A stretch of 64,000 nt of DNA from Vibrio stylophorae. Lineage in GTDB: Bacteria > Pseudomonadota > Gammaproteobacteria > Enterobacterales > Vibrionaceae. The stretch covers positions 496,001-560,000 of the forward strand of contig NZ_CAKLDI010000001.1 in the NCBI RefSeq assembly GCF_921293875.1. Direction: 5' to 3'. Positions 29,005-38,339 of this stretch are shown here, piece after piece (position 1 is the stretch's first letter; every line of letters starts with the position of its first letter). The notes under the pieces were generated by a model. The model was not told the origin of the DNA, ran no database searches, and saw nothing but the letters and a program-made list of their open reading frames with translations. The position numbers were made by a program, and so were the translations under genes.

Positions 29005-29222
29005 TGATGCCTTTATTTAGCGTCTATTTAATGTCGATAGATTCAATGGTGTTAATAGATGCAATGTTATTGACTAAAAATTAACCAAAAATTTATCCGC
29101 AGTTGATACCCAAATATTGAGCCTCGCTATAGTCAACCATGTGTCATAACACTTTGCTGGCAAGTGATGTGTGAGCAAAGCGTTTCCAGCTGAAACGTGG
29201 ATAACTTTTAGGAGTGCTCAAT

Positions 29223-29427
29223 ATGCCTGTTTATTTTCATACACCCTCACGAAGCACAGGGGCAACACGCCCACAACCTTATCGAAGTCAATCTGGACGA
29301 GGCCATTGGCGGCACAGCCATGCCCAGCGTCCTACGCGGCAAAGCCAAGCATAAGATGCAAGCATCACCACAGCGCTGGGTTCACCTGTATTCATGGTGG
29401 CTGGATGACGATGAATGCGGCGGATGA
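29223..29427 (+). pseudogene. Small gene with an apparent +1 frameshift
   Basis: AGGAG at 29210-29214 lies eight bases before ATG 29223, which opens MPVYFHT and soon loses coding character. One base later, from 29242, another frame reads HPHEAQGQHAHNLIEVN..., continues LDEAIGGTAMPSV and WVHLYSWWLDDDECGG, and stops at TGA 29425-29427. That frame has no start codon of its own after the in-frame TAG upstream. Skipping one base near 29241 joins good start signals to a protein-like frame of about 68 residues. It could be a decayed gene, a sequencing error or a shifted frame in vivo. The family is not recognised. Confidence 0.5.
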
Positions 29428-29484
29428 TTGCTGCGCTTGGTGAACTGGGTACAATAGCCCTTTTATTGGCAAGGAATAAGCGAA

Positions 29485-30165
29485 ATGACCCAAGCGCTTA
29501 ATTGGACTGATGTGATTGGTTCAGAGAAACAGCAACCCTACTTTATAGAGATGATGCAGTACATCCAAAGGCGTCGTGAGCAGGGTGTGGTGATCTACCC
29601 GCCGCAAGAGCAGGTATTTAATGCCTTTCAATCCACCCCCTTTGAGCAAGTGCGTGTGGTGATTTTGGGTCAAGACCCGTATCACGGTCCTAATCAAGCG
29701 CATGGCTTGTGTTTTTCTGTACTGCCAGGCGTCAAAGCGCCGCCATCACTTGCCAATATGTATAAAGAGCTGGTGCAAGATATTCCTGGATTTACCATTC
29801 CCAATCATGGTTATCTTCAAAGTTGGGCTGAGCAGGGGGTATTGCTACTCAACACCGTATTAACCGTGGAGCAGGGGCACGCGCACTCACATGCCAAGTT
29901 GGGGTGGGAAACCTTCACCGATCGCGTGATTGAAGCCATCAACCAACAAAAAGAGGGCGTGGTGTTTATTTTGTGGGGCGCACATGCACAAAAGAAAGGC
30001 CGCTTTATTGATCGCCAGCGTCACCATGTATTGACGGGTCCGCATCCTTCACCGCTATCGGCACATCGTGGCTTTTTTGGTTGCGGCCACTTTAGCCAAA
30101 CCAATGCCATTCTCAGTGAGCAGGGACAAGCACCAATCAACTGGTGTTTGCCTGCGCAAATTTAA
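29485..30165 (+). CDS. ung: Uracil-DNA glycosylase
   Basis: Removes uracil from DNA. Family 1 motifs are clear: the water-activating loop [18 protein letters not shown] (about residues 62-79), the [10 protein letters not shown] segment, and the DNA-intercalation loop [14 protein letters not shown] near residue 187. It is 226 residues, usual length. AAGGAATAAGCGAA precedes the ATG. Confidence 0.97.
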   Translation: MTQALNWTDVIGSEKQQPYFIEMMQYIQRRREQGVVIYPPQEQVFNAFQSTPFEQVRVVILGQDPYHGPNQAHGLCFSVLPGVKAPPSLANMYKELVQDIPGFTIPNHGYLQSWAEQGVLLLNTVLTVEQGHAHSHAKLGWETFTDRVIEAINQQKEGVVFILWGAHAQKKGRFIDRQRHHVLTGPHPSPLSAHRGFFGCGHFSQTNAILSEQGQAPINWCLPAQI

Positions 30166-30256
30166 GTGCGCTGCTGAACAATTTTTCATCGTTTTGACGC
30201 GTCCTGCTTTTATTTCCACTATATTTGCAAGGTTATAGGGAAGCGCGGGGCGCGTT

Positions 30257-30826
30257 ATGTTGCAATCCATTTACCAAGAACACCGGCAGATGAGTCAGTT
30301 ATTGGCGGTGTTAACCAATATTCATCGCGCAATTGGCAAGGAGCAGCCAGTTCGTTTTGATTTAGTGCGAGATATTATCGATTATCTGCAAGATCATGCC
30401 GAGCACTATCACCATCCTAAAGAAGATCTGATTTATAACCACTTCAAACGCTACTATCCAGACCAAGCGATGGCCGTGATTCAGCTTTCGCGAGAGCATG
30501 AGGAGCTGGAGTCGATCACCGAAGAGTTTATGACCGCGGTGCAAATGGTGCTGTTTGATGCGGTGATTCCGTTGTCGGTGTTTTACGATAAGCTTGGTGC
30601 CTATATTGAGCGACAGCGATTGCATCTACATCTTGAAGAGCAGGTGATTTTACCGAAAATCGCGCAATATTTTGGCGATGATGATTGGCAAGAGCTTAAA
30701 GCGCAGTGGCAGCATGATCATGAAGATCCACTCTTTGGCCACCATATTGATAGCAAGTATCGCGCTTTAGCCGCTTGTTTGAATACGGGAATTTATCAGC
30801 TCGCGCTGGATCAAAATGCCAGCTAA
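30257..30826 (+). CDS. Hemerythrin-domain protein
   Basis: A 189-residue four-helix bundle protein with hemerythrin-type metal ligands: H9 (YQEHRQM), the HAEHYHHPKED cluster, HEELE, and HLHLEEQVILP. Such proteins bind a di-iron or similar site and are linked to iron, oxygen or NO handling (YtfE-like); this is family knowledge, and the exact role here is unknown. The region before the ATG is G-rich (GGGGCGCG) rather than a classical ribosome site. It ends in a terminator. Confidence 0.85.
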   Translation: MLQSIYQEHRQMSQLLAVLTNIHRAIGKEQPVRFDLVRDIIDYLQDHAEHYHHPKEDLIYNHFKRYYPDQAMAVIQLSREHEELESITEEFMTAVQMVLFDAVIPLSVFYDKLGAYIERQRLHLHLEEQVILPKIAQYFGDDDWQELKAQWQHDHEDPLFGHHIDSKYRALAACLNTGIYQLALDQNAS

Positions 30827-30838
30827 GCATTGGATGAT

Positions 30839-30866
30839 AAAAAGGCAGCCCTGTGCTGCCTTTTTT
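30839..30866 (+). terminator. Intrinsic terminator after the hemerythrin gene
   Basis: AAAGGCAGC and GCTGCCTTTTTT pair around CCTGT. Confidence 0.88.
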
Positions 30867-30886
30867 AATTCAAAATTTTCATTTGA

Positions 30887-31063
30887 TTAGAGAAAGTCGA
30901 TGTCGTCGTGACACTCGTCAAGCAGGTCGATACCAGCGAGCTCTTTGCGAAGACGCTGTTTATCTTTCAATGCTTCAATTTCACGCCACATACGCTTGGC
31001 AGGTTTTTTCTGCGCGCGACTTGCTCGTTCATCGATGAAGTCTTCAAACATTAGATCGTCCAT
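30887..31063 (-). CDS. DUF3545 family small protein
   Basis: A 58-residue highly charged protein: MDDLMFEDFIDERASR, then a basic RAQKKPAKRMWREIEALKDKQRLRKEL helix and an acidic tail. This matches the DUF3545 family as I remember it from Vibrio. AGAGGTGCACT precedes ATG 31063; a start five codons earlier is less likely. Function unknown. Confidence 0.75.
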   Translation of the reverse strand: MDDLMFEDFIDERASRAQKKPAKRMWREIEALKDKQRLRKELAGIDLLDECHDDIDFL

Positions 31064-31707
31064 AGTGCACCTCTGCATTACTCCTTAGACTGACTACTTA
31101 AGTACCATAGGTAGGGTGAGGATAAAATTGACGCATTTCTCATTTGTTACTGACTGATGAATCTTTTATTAGAAGTCGATCACGAGTTGAAAAAGCATGG
31201 CTAAAATTTGCTCATGGTGAAGGATTTTTAGCAGTATTAGATGCGTCTCAATCTCATCTGTGAGTGATAAATGTACGGTGAAATTGATGGATAAAGTCGC
31301 GATTGATTGGATAAATATGTGTCTAAAATTTTTTTGATTTTGCTTGGTAAATTTGAAATCCCAATAATTTTTGAGAATTTTTTTCCTGTTTGAGCAAAGG
31401 GTTAGTTCTTTTATTTGCGTTTTTTTAGTTAAGCGATATTTATGCCAGTTTTCTTTGCAACCTTAAATTTTTGTTGCAATTATTGTAAGTTATTTGCATG
31501 ATCATGCGCCGTTTATCACTAACTGTGACGCAATCATCGGTGTAATCGCACTGTTCTTGATTGCATTCGACCGGCATGATTTTGATGCTCGGCGCTGCCC
31601 ATTCCGGGCCCCCTTTAAATCGGACTTAAACTCGCGATGCTGTGTTACGCAAAGTGGAGATAACTTTGTAGCAGTATGGCACTCAGAAAAATCAAAGAGG
31701 TGTATAC
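31064..31707 (+). promoter_or_regulatory. AT-rich region upstream of the AGCS symporter
   Basis: About 640 bases without a credible gene. Two inverted repeats stand close together: TTGCAAC/GTTGCAA (31455-31479) and a perfect GCATGATCATGC (31496-31507). The 200 bases before the GTG start are more GC-rich and could be a structured 5' leader. I looked for a glycine riboswitch (known upstream of a Vibrio symporter of this family) and did not find its conserved core. Confidence 0.4.
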
Positions 31708-33153
31708 GTGACAACTCTGAAGCAAATCATCGACCTATTTAATGGTCTGTTGTGGAACTCAGTGCTGATCTATTTGTTGATTGGTGTGGGTGTCTACTTC
31801 ACCATTCGTCTAGGGTTTATTCAGTTCCGTCATTTTGGCCACATGTTCAAAGTGATGAAAAACAGCCGTAAAGCGGACAAATCTGGTATCTCGTCTTTCC
31901 AAGCCCTTTGTACCAGCTTGGCCGCCCGTGTGGGTACCGGCAACATGGCTGGTGTGGCTTTTGCATTGACTGCAGGTGGTCCAGGTGCTGTTTTTTGGAT
32001 GTGGCTCATTGCCATGTTGGGAATGGCAACCGCTTTTGCAGAAAGTGCCCTTGCACAGCTTTATAAAACACGCGATGAAGATGGCAACTATCGTGGCGGT
32101 CCTGCCTACTATATGGAAAAAGGCTTGGGAATGCGCTGGATGGGCGTGCTGTTCTCGCTCTTCTTGATCCTTGCCTTTGGTATGGTGTTTAACGCTGTAC
32201 AGGCCAACTCAATTGCAGATGCGATGCATCAATCCTTTGGCGTTGATGCCATGTGGGTTGGCGTGGCGCTGGTGATTTTAAGTGGCGTGATTATCTTTGG
32301 TGGTTTGCGCAAAGTGGCGCGTACCGCAGAGTTGGTTGTGCCAGTGATGGCGATTGCTTACTTGGGCATTGCCTTCTACGTGTTGATCGCCAACATCGAA
32401 CAAGTACCAGGTGTACTGGCGATGATTGTAAAAAGTGCCTTTGGTTGGCATGAGGCCGCTGCGGGTGGCCTAGCGTACACGATTAAGCAAGCGATGCTGC
32501 AAGGGATCAAACGTGGTTTGTTCTCAAACGAAGCGGGTATGGGCTCTGCGCCAAACGCCGCTGCGTCTGCAACGCCATATCCACCACACCCAGCATCACA
32601 AGGTTATGTGCAGATGCTTGGCGTATTTATGGACACCATTGTGATCTGTACTGCGACTGTGGCGATTATCCTGATGTCTGGTGAGTATCAGCCAGGTGCT
32701 GAAGTTGAAGGTATTGTACTGACACAGCGCGCGATGACTGCCCACGTGGGTAGCTGGGGTGGCATCTTTGTGGCGACGGCAATCTTCTTCTTTGCCTTTA
32801 CCTCAATCATTGCTAACTACTCATACGCAGAAACCAACTTGATGTTCCTTGAGCACAACCATAAAACAGGTTTGAACATCTTCCGTGTGGTTGTTCTGGT
32901 GATGGTGATGTTTGGTGCGATGTCAAAAGTCCAACTGGTTTGGGATATGGCGGATGTGTCCATGGGCTTGATGGCCGTGGTCAACTTAATCGCGATTATT
33001 CTGCTATCGGGTACTGTGATTAAGCTATCCAAGGACTACAACGAACAGCTTCGCCAAGGCAAGGTACCAAGCTTTGACCGCAGCAAATATCCAGAGCTGG
33101 ATGAGCTGATCGACGAAGGGATTTGGGAAAAGAAAAAGCCAACTGAGCTGTAA
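31708..33153 (+). CDS. Sodium:alanine/glycine symporter (AGCS family)
   Basis: A 481-residue inner-membrane transporter with about eleven hydrophobic helices. AGCS signatures are visible: GTGNMAGVAFALTAGGPGAVFWMWLIA, the GGPAYYMEKGLG segment, and GIKRGLFSNEAGMGSAPNAAA. It probably takes up alanine or glycine with sodium. It starts at GTG 31708, seven bases after AGAGG. It is monocistronic, with a strong terminator. Confidence 0.93.
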   Translation: MTTLKQIIDLFNGLLWNSVLIYLLIGVGVYFTIRLGFIQFRHFGHMFKVMKNSRKADKSGISSFQALCTSLAARVGTGNMAGVAFALTAGGPGAVFWMWLIAMLGMATAFAESALAQLYKTRDEDGNYRGGPAYYMEKGLGMRWMGVLFSLFLILAFGMVFNAVQANSIADAMHQSFGVDAMWVGVALVILSGVIIFGGLRKVARTAELVVPVMAIAYLGIAFYVLIANIEQVPGVLAMIVKSAFGWHEAAAGGLAYTIKQAMLQGIKRGLFSNEAGMGSAPNAAASATPYPPHPASQGYVQMLGVFMDTIVICTATVAIILMSGEYQPGAEVEGIVLTQRAMTAHVGSWGGIFVATAIFFFAFTSIIANYSYAETNLMFLEHNHKTGLNIFRVVVLVMVMFGAMSKVQLVWDMADVSMGLMAVVNLIAIILLSGTVIKLSKDYNEQLRQGKVPSFDRSKYPELDELIDEGIWEKKKPTEL

Positions 33154-33185
33154 TTTCTAACCCTTCAGAAAGAATCAATGACAAC

Positions 33186-33220
33186 AATAGGTCACGCCGC
33201 TTGCGTGACCTATTTTTTTT
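33186..33220 (+). terminator. Intrinsic terminator after the AGCS symporter
   Basis: AATAGGTCACGC and GCGTGACCTATT form a twelve-base stem followed by T. Confidence 0.93.
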
Positions 33221-33278
33221 GTCATCATAGAGACCTACATTTTCGGCAGTGATTGCGCGCCTAAGAGAGATAAACACT

Positions 33279-34058
33279 ATGTTGATTGTTGTATCCCCAG
33301 CTAAAACACTTGATTACGAAACGCCGCTTCCTACGGATCGCTACACCCAGCCAGCGTTTCTTGACCAGTCGGCGCAATTAATTGAACGCTGCCGAACATT
33401 AACCCCTGTGGACATTGCGAAGTTGATGAAGGTGAGCGATAAAATTGCCAGCCTCAACGCCGTGCGCTTTGCTGATTGGGCACAACCTTTTAGCCCTGAT
33501 AATGCACGTCCTGCGATTTTTGCCTTTAAGGGGGATGTCTACACCGGTCTGGATGCCTTCTCTTTGTCAGAGGCGAGTCTGGCATGGGCACAGCAACATT
33601 TTCGCATGCTCTCTGGTCTATATGGCATTTTGAAACCTTTGGATCTGATGCAGCCTTATCGTTTAGAGATGGGGACTAAGCTCGATAACATCAAAGGGGC
33701 GAACCTCTATCAATTTTGGGGCTCTCAGCTGGCGGAAGCGCTCAATCAAGAATTGGCCGCAGAAGAAACACCTGTGCTGATCAATTTGGCGTCCAATGAA
33801 TACTTTAAAGCGGTACCGACTAAGGCGCTCAAAGCGCAGGTGATTACCCCAGTGTTTAAAGACCTGAAAAATGGCCAGTACAAGATGATTAGCTTTTTCG
33901 CCAAAAAAGCGCGTGGCATGATGGCGCGTTATTTGATGGATCAGCAAGCGACCTCACCTGAAATCATCAAATCCTTTGATGTCGCGGGTTATTACTTTGT
34001 GCCTGAGCTCTCAACTACAACTGAGTGGGTCTTCCATCGCGATGCGCCAGAGGCTTAA
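33279..34058 (+). CDS. yaaA: Peroxide stress protein YaaA
   Basis: A 259-residue DUF328/UPF0246 protein. In E. coli it lowers free iron and limits DNA damage under hydrogen peroxide, and it has a DNA-binding fold. Family landmarks are [18 protein letters not shown] at the start, [32 protein letters not shown], and [11 protein letters not shown] start at ATG 33279, the family N terminus; the frame opens ten codons earlier. Confidence 0.93.
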   Translation: MLIVVSPAKTLDYETPLPTDRYTQPAFLDQSAQLIERCRTLTPVDIAKLMKVSDKIASLNAVRFADWAQPFSPDNARPAIFAFKGDVYTGLDAFSLSEASLAWAQQHFRMLSGLYGILKPLDLMQPYRLEMGTKLDNIKGANLYQFWGSQLAEALNQELAAEETPVLINLASNEYFKAVPTKALKAQVITPVFKDLKNGQYKMISFFAKKARGMMARYLMDQQATSPEIIKSFDVAGYYFVPELSTTTEWVFHRDAPEA

Positions 34059-34117
34059 GCCTGAAAGTGAAGGTTGCCGTTTGCAACTTAGCGAAGATCA
34101 TCAATCAAAACGCACAC

Positions 34118-34144
34118 AAAAAGCACCGAGTCTGGTGCTTTTTT
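34118..34144 (+). terminator. Intrinsic terminator after yaaA
   Basis: AAAAAGCACC and GGTGCTTTTTT pair around GAGTCT. Confidence 0.88.
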
Positions 34145-34348
34145 GGTATTTGTATTGAATCGCTGGTAGCTGGCTATTGCTGACGCCATCATCGAGCAAG
34201 TCATGGCCATGGTGCCATTAGGACACATCGTGACATGCTATCGGTTGGCTACTTTCTCATCTGAACTTGCATGAGGACGTGACCCTCTTAACAAGCTCGA
34301 TTTTGAGGGATACCTCGCAAATCGCTTGCATGGTATAACCCTCGCCCC

Positions 34349-36163
34349 ATGGTAGGAAGGAATGACATTAGATTGAGCAAATCGTATCAACAACGTGGTT
34401 TTCTTCACGCCTTTGGGCTTATCTTGTGTTTGATGCTAAGCGCCAGCGCCACTGCCTCCGTCAACATGAAAGCAAGCGATCACGCTGAGCCGAGCAAAAC
34501 CATCGCACAGCTATCGCCATCATCAAATGCGCAGGCCAGTTACCGTCAGAATCACCAAGCCGTCGTGCTGCGTATGGTGCCGCGTTTTTATCAGCAGTGG
34601 CAGCGCAATTTCAATCCCTATGTCGCTGAGCGGTTGCACACCACCCACGAATTTATTTTTGAGCCGCTATGGATAGTGGATACGCTTTATAGCGGTACGC
34701 TGCATCTACGCTTGGTAGAGCAGGTGACCTTAAGCGATGATTTGAAAGTGGTGACCCTCACCTTAAGACAAGGGTTGAAATGGTCTGATGGTCAGCCGCT
34801 GACATTGGATGATGTGATTTTTAGTTTTGATTATTTACGTCAGCATCCTGAACTGTGCCAGCTATTGGTGATGCCACGTATTGCAGCGATGCAGCGACTC
34901 AATGCGCAGCAGCTGCAAATCACCCTTGCAAGTCCGCAATATAATGCCTTGGAGCGTTTAAGTCGCGTGCCCATTGTGCCGCAGCATATTTGGCAATATG
35001 TGACCAATCCGCGCGATTATAGCAATAGTGAGCCGGTGGGCTCGGGTCCCATGACACAGGTGGTACGATTTGATGAGCAAGCCTATCGGCAGTGTCGCAA
35101 TCCTCACTATTGGCAGGCTGACAAACTGGCGATTGATTGTATTGAAATGCCAAAAATTGCCAACAACAGCGCCTATTACAGCGCTTTGGTGTCAGGGCAA
35201 GTGGATTGGGGCAGCGCCTTTTTACCTGATATCGATCGCAACTATGCAGCCCTTTCACCGCATTTTCGCTATTGGTTCCCCGCAGCGGGCACCAACAGTG
35301 TGGTGTTGAATTTTGCCAGCCCGCATCAAGAGATCGCTAAGGCGCTGAATCAGCCACTGTTTCGCCGTGCTTTGTCCATGGCGATTCATCGTCAGTTGAT
35401 TGTGGATATCGCTACCCATGGTCAAGGCGAGGTGAATGATTTTGCCTCTGGGCTCGGTCGACCATTAGCGCACTGGGCGGATGGGCGAACCTATTTGCAG
35501 CATCGTCCCTATTTGCAATTTAATCCTGAGCAGGCCATTCGCCTATTGGACGATTTAGGCTATCGCGATGTGAATGGTGATGGCTGGCGTGATACGCCGC
35601 ATGGCGCGCCATTTCAGCTGCAACTGCTAAGCCCACAGGGCTGGGATGATTGGAATAACACAGCGCATTTGCTAGCTGAGCAGTGGCGACGCGTTGGGTT
35701 AAATGTGCATCATGTGCTGGTGCCGCTGAATGAATATGAATTGCGTTTGCGTCAGGGGAATTTTGAATTGGCGCTGATGAATTATGCCTATTCAGCTTCT
35801 CCTTTTGATTACTGGTATGGCGCCTTTTCATCAACGCGCCCTGCCACCCAAGGGCAACCAAGGGTGGCCAATGGTTTTCATGATTCAGCCATTGATGATT
35901 TATTAAAGGCATTTTTGCAAACCGCGCAGCCTGAGCAGCAATTAGAGATTGCGCATCAGCTGCAGCAGCATATTGCCAGCTCGCTGCCATCTTTGCCGCT
36001 TTATACCGGTTATGCGGCCTATCAATACAGCACTGCACGCTTTGAAGGATGGTGGTTTGAGCAAAATCCGCAGGGACTGCCCATGTGCTGGGCTGATATT
36101 CCCGAGCGGCTACTGCATTTTCTAGCGCTGCGCCCTGTTGAGGCAAAGGTATCCGCAATATGA
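34349..36163 (+). CDS. Second CBP-like solute-binding protein (SBP family 5), orphan
   Basis: A 604-residue secreted binding protein, a clear paralogue of the 24749-26419 product. Shared segments include FNPYVAERLHTTHEFIFEPL, LKWSDGQPLTLDDVIFSFDYL, GEVNDFASGLGRPLAHWADG, SPQGWDDWNN (Trp432) and FEGWWFEQNPQG. It has a signal sequence (AFGLILCLMLSASATAS) plus a 30-residue linker before the fold, absent in the first copy. The start is uncertain: ATG 34349 has no ribosome site, while TTG 34373 has AGGAAGG upstream with long spacing. No permease genes adjoin. Identity to its paralogue looks moderate, so the ligand may differ. Confidence 0.8.
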   Translation: MVGRNDIRLSKSYQQRGFLHAFGLILCLMLSASATASVNMKASDHAEPSKTIAQLSPSSNAQASYRQNHQAVVLRMVPRFYQQWQRNFNPYVAERLHTTHEFIFEPLWIVDTLYSGTLHLRLVEQVTLSDDLKVVTLTLRQGLKWSDGQPLTLDDVIFSFDYLRQHPELCQLLVMPRIAAMQRLNAQQLQITLASPQYNALERLSRVPIVPQHIWQYVTNPRDYSNSEPVGSGPMTQVVRFDEQAYRQCRNPHYWQADKLAIDCIEMPKIANNSAYYSALVSGQVDWGSAFLPDIDRNYAALSPHFRYWFPAAGTNSVVLNFASPHQEIAKALNQPLFRRALSMAIHRQLIVDIATHGQGEVNDFASGLGRPLAHWADGRTYLQHRPYLQFNPEQAIRLLDDLGYRDVNGDGWRDTPHGAPFQLQLLSPQGWDDWNNTAHLLAEQWRRVGLNVHHVLVPLNEYELRLRQGNFELALMNYAYSASPFDYWYGAFSSTRPATQGQPRVANGFHDSAIDDLLKAFLQTAQPEQQLEIAHQLQQHIASSLPSLPLYTGYAAYQYSTARFEGWWFEQNPQGLPMCWADIPERLLHFLALRPVEAKVSAI

Positions 36164-36180
36164 GCTGATTGAGCACAATA

Positions 36181-36209
36181 AAAAACGCACTCCAAGGAGT
36201 GCGTTTTTG
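36181..36209. terminator. Bidirectional terminator between the SBP gene and srmB
   Basis: AAAAACGCACTCC and GGAGTGCGTTTTT pair around AA. Confidence 0.92.
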
Positions 36210-36251
36210 TCGGCGTTACTGAACTATTGATTGCGTCATGAGGTGAATCAA

Positions 36252-37541
36252 TTAGGCTTCAGAGCTTTGCGTTTTTGGTTTGCCTTTATCTTTGCGAACC
36301 TTTTTAACGGTTTTCGTCTTTTTCTTTCCGTCTTTGCTTTTGCTTTTGCCTTTGCTATCGCCGTCTTTTTTCTTTTTCTTTTTCACAAACGCTGGTTTTT
36401 TGTGTTTTGGCTTGAGGCCTTCGATAAAGCGCTCTTTAATTGGCTCATCGAGGTAGCGCATCACACGTTCAATCATCGGTTGATCATGGGCTTCAACAAT
36501 CGCAATAGCGCTGCCTTTTTTGCCTGCTCGCGCGGTGCGGCCAATACGGTGTAAGAACACATCAGCGGTGCGTGGCATGTCGTAGTTGATGACATGGGTC
36601 ACATCTGGCAAATCGATACCGCGCGCTGCGACATCGGTGGCCAATAGAATTTTCACATCGCCTTTGGCAAAGCGCTCAATGGAATTGCTGCGCTTCGCTT
36701 GGGCCATTTCACCTTGCAGCCATGCTGTGCGAATGCCAGCTTGGTCAAAACGGCTACGAAGCTCGGCAAGGCGTTCACGGGTCTTGATGAAAATGATGGT
36801 TTTTTCTGCGATCTCTTGCACGATATGTTGCGTGAGCGCCCATTTGTGCTCCATATCATCCGCGCGGTAGTACCATTGGTTGATTTTTTTGCGCTCACGA
36901 CGAGAAGGCTCTGCATCGATCACAGTGGCTTCGCCGAGTAGCTCTTGCGCAAAATCACGCACGCCTTTGCCTTCAAGGGTGGCCGAGAAGAGCAGGCTTT
37001 GTTTGCGCCAGCGACACTCACCAACGATACGATGCACGATGCCAGCAAAGCCCATATCCAACATACGGTCCGCTTCATCAAGCACAAAGCATTCAATGGC
37101 GCGGCAATCAAAGCGCTCAGCTTCGATATATTCCATCAGACGACCCGGCGTTGCGACCACGATATCCTGTGGTTTACCAAGCCACTCTGCGTGATCTTCA
37201 TAGGAGATGCCACCGGTGACGGTGATCACTTTGAGCTTGGTAAATTGCGCCAAATTACGCACGGTATCGGCAACCTGAATCGCGAGTTCACGCGTTGGCG
37301 TCAGGATCAAAACACGTGCAGGACCCGGTTTGCTACGAGGAAAGTCGAGAAGATGCTGAATCATCGGCAAGGCGAAGGCTGCAGTCTTACCTGTGCCGGT
37401 TGGGGCAGACGCCATAATATCCTGACCATCAAGCGCTGGCGGAATCGCTAGGCTTTGAATTTCAGTCGGGCGTGAATAGTTGAGCAGTTCAATCGCTTCA
37501 AGTAGCGACTCATCAAGCTCTAAGCTGGCAAAATCTCTCAC
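36252..37541 (-). CDS. srmB: DEAD-box RNA helicase SrmB
   Basis: ATP-dependent RNA helicase for early 50S ribosome assembly. All motifs are present: Q motif (RPTEIQSLAIP), Walker A APTGTGKTAAF, PTRELAIQ, TPGRLMEY, VLDEADRMLDMGF, SAT, and the second RecA domain with ARGIDLPDVTHVINYDMP and HRIGRTARAG. A lysine-rich tail (about residues 380-429, KKKKKKDGDSKGKSKSKDGKKKT) would bind RNA. It starts at GTG 37541 with GAGGAGATCCT upstream. It follows trmN6 in the same direction, 45 bases away; in E. coli the two are divergent. Confidence 0.95.
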   Translation of the reverse strand: MRDFASLELDESLLEAIELLNYSRPTEIQSLAIPPALDGQDIMASAPTGTGKTAAFALPMIQHLLDFPRSKPGPARVLILTPTRELAIQVADTVRNLAQFTKLKVITVTGGISYEDHAEWLGKPQDIVVATPGRLMEYIEAERFDCRAIECFVLDEADRMLDMGFAGIVHRIVGECRWRKQSLLFSATLEGKGVRDFAQELLGEATVIDAEPSRRERKKINQWYYRADDMEHKWALTQHIVQEIAEKTIIFIKTRERLAELRSRFDQAGIRTAWLQGEMAQAKRSNSIERFAKGDVKILLATDVAARGIDLPDVTHVINYDMPRTADVFLHRIGRTARAGKKGSAIAIVEAHDQPMIERVMRYLDEPIKERFIEGLKPKHKKPAFVKKKKKKDGDSKGKSKSKDGKKKTKTVKKVRKDKGKPKTQSSEA

Positions 37542-37586
37542 AGGATCTCCTCGTGATCATCGGGGGCGGCATTATAGAAGCAAAGT

Positions 37587-38339
37587 TTAGGAATGCCCAG
37601 TAGAGGATCGCTCTGTATCACCTTCACTGTCAAATTTCAGGTAAAAATCGCGTGTTAGAGCGATAAAGTTCGCATCGTACCCGGCACCGTCATGAATCGT
37701 CAGACTGGCGGTGTGCATCACGGCAGGCGTTGGACTTAAACAAAAGGCTATGCGCTGGCATGGTTTTTTCGCTGTGGTGTGAATCGCCAACTGGGCGATG
37801 CAATACAGCTGATGCTCACTGGCTTGTGCGATCAGTTGCTGCGCTTCATAGGTGGGTAAAATGAGACTCGCAACAGCGGTCGGTTTGAGTAGTTGGCGAA
37901 GGCTACTCAGCAGCGCAGTTTGACTGAGTTGGTCGTCATGTCGTGCGGTGGCGCGATCGGTTTTTTGCGCTTGCAAGCCATGACCAAAATAGGGCGGGTT
38001 GCAGATGATGGCATCATATTGTGCGATATGTTGCTGTTGCCAATCTTGCACGGATTGATGAATCACATCGATACGATGAGCCCAAGGGCTTTGCAGCACA
38101 TTATCCTGACAGGTTTCAATGGCGCTCTTGGCAATATCTAAGGCATGGATGCGAATATTTTCCTGTCTTTGTGCGCACATCAGGCTAAGAACGCCAGTTC
38201 CGCATCCTAAATCTAAGATATTTCCCTGAAAAGGTAGCCAAGACCATGCACCTAAAATCACTGCATCTGTGCTCACTGGCATCCCACATTGACCATTGGA
38301 AATTGAAAATTGTTTAAAATCGAATCGTTTGGACGTCAT
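37587..38339 (-). CDS. trmN6: tRNA1(Val) (adenine-37-N6)-methyltransferase
   Basis: YfiC family SAM-dependent methyltransferase that modifies A37 of tRNA1-Val. The N-terminal FDFKQFSISNGQCGMPVSTDAVILGAW is the family signature, with the SAM motif ILDLGCGTGVLSLM (about residues 42-55) and catalytic NPPYFGHGLQ near residue 115. It is 250 residues. Ribosome site before ATG 38339 is weak. Probably transcribed with srmB. Confidence 0.93.
   Translation of the reverse strand: MTSKRFDFKQFSISNGQCGMPVSTDAVILGAWSWLPFQGNILDLGCGTGVLSLMCAQRQENIRIHALDIAKSAIETCQDNVLQSPWAHRIDVIHQSVQDWQQQHIAQYDAIICNPPYFGHGLQAQKTDRATARHDDQLSQTALLSSLRQLLKPTAVASLILPTYEAQQLIAQASEHQLYCIAQLAIHTTAKKPCQRIAFCLSPTPAVMHTASLTIHDGAGYDANFIALTRDFYLKFDSEGDTERSSTGHS

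Noticed and set aside
29171-29443. 90-codon ORF overlapping the frameshifted small gene
   Set aside because: It reads the third frame, rich in Cys/His/Thr without pattern; the other frame is more protein-like and has the start signals.
31480-31707. Glycine riboswitch before the AGCS symporter
   Set aside because: The conserved aptamer core (GGAGAG-type purine segments in tandem) is not present.
36231-37451. Several plus-strand ORFs over srmB
   Set aside because: They are antisense shadows of a well-conserved helicase, produced by its lysine-rich and GC-biased codons.
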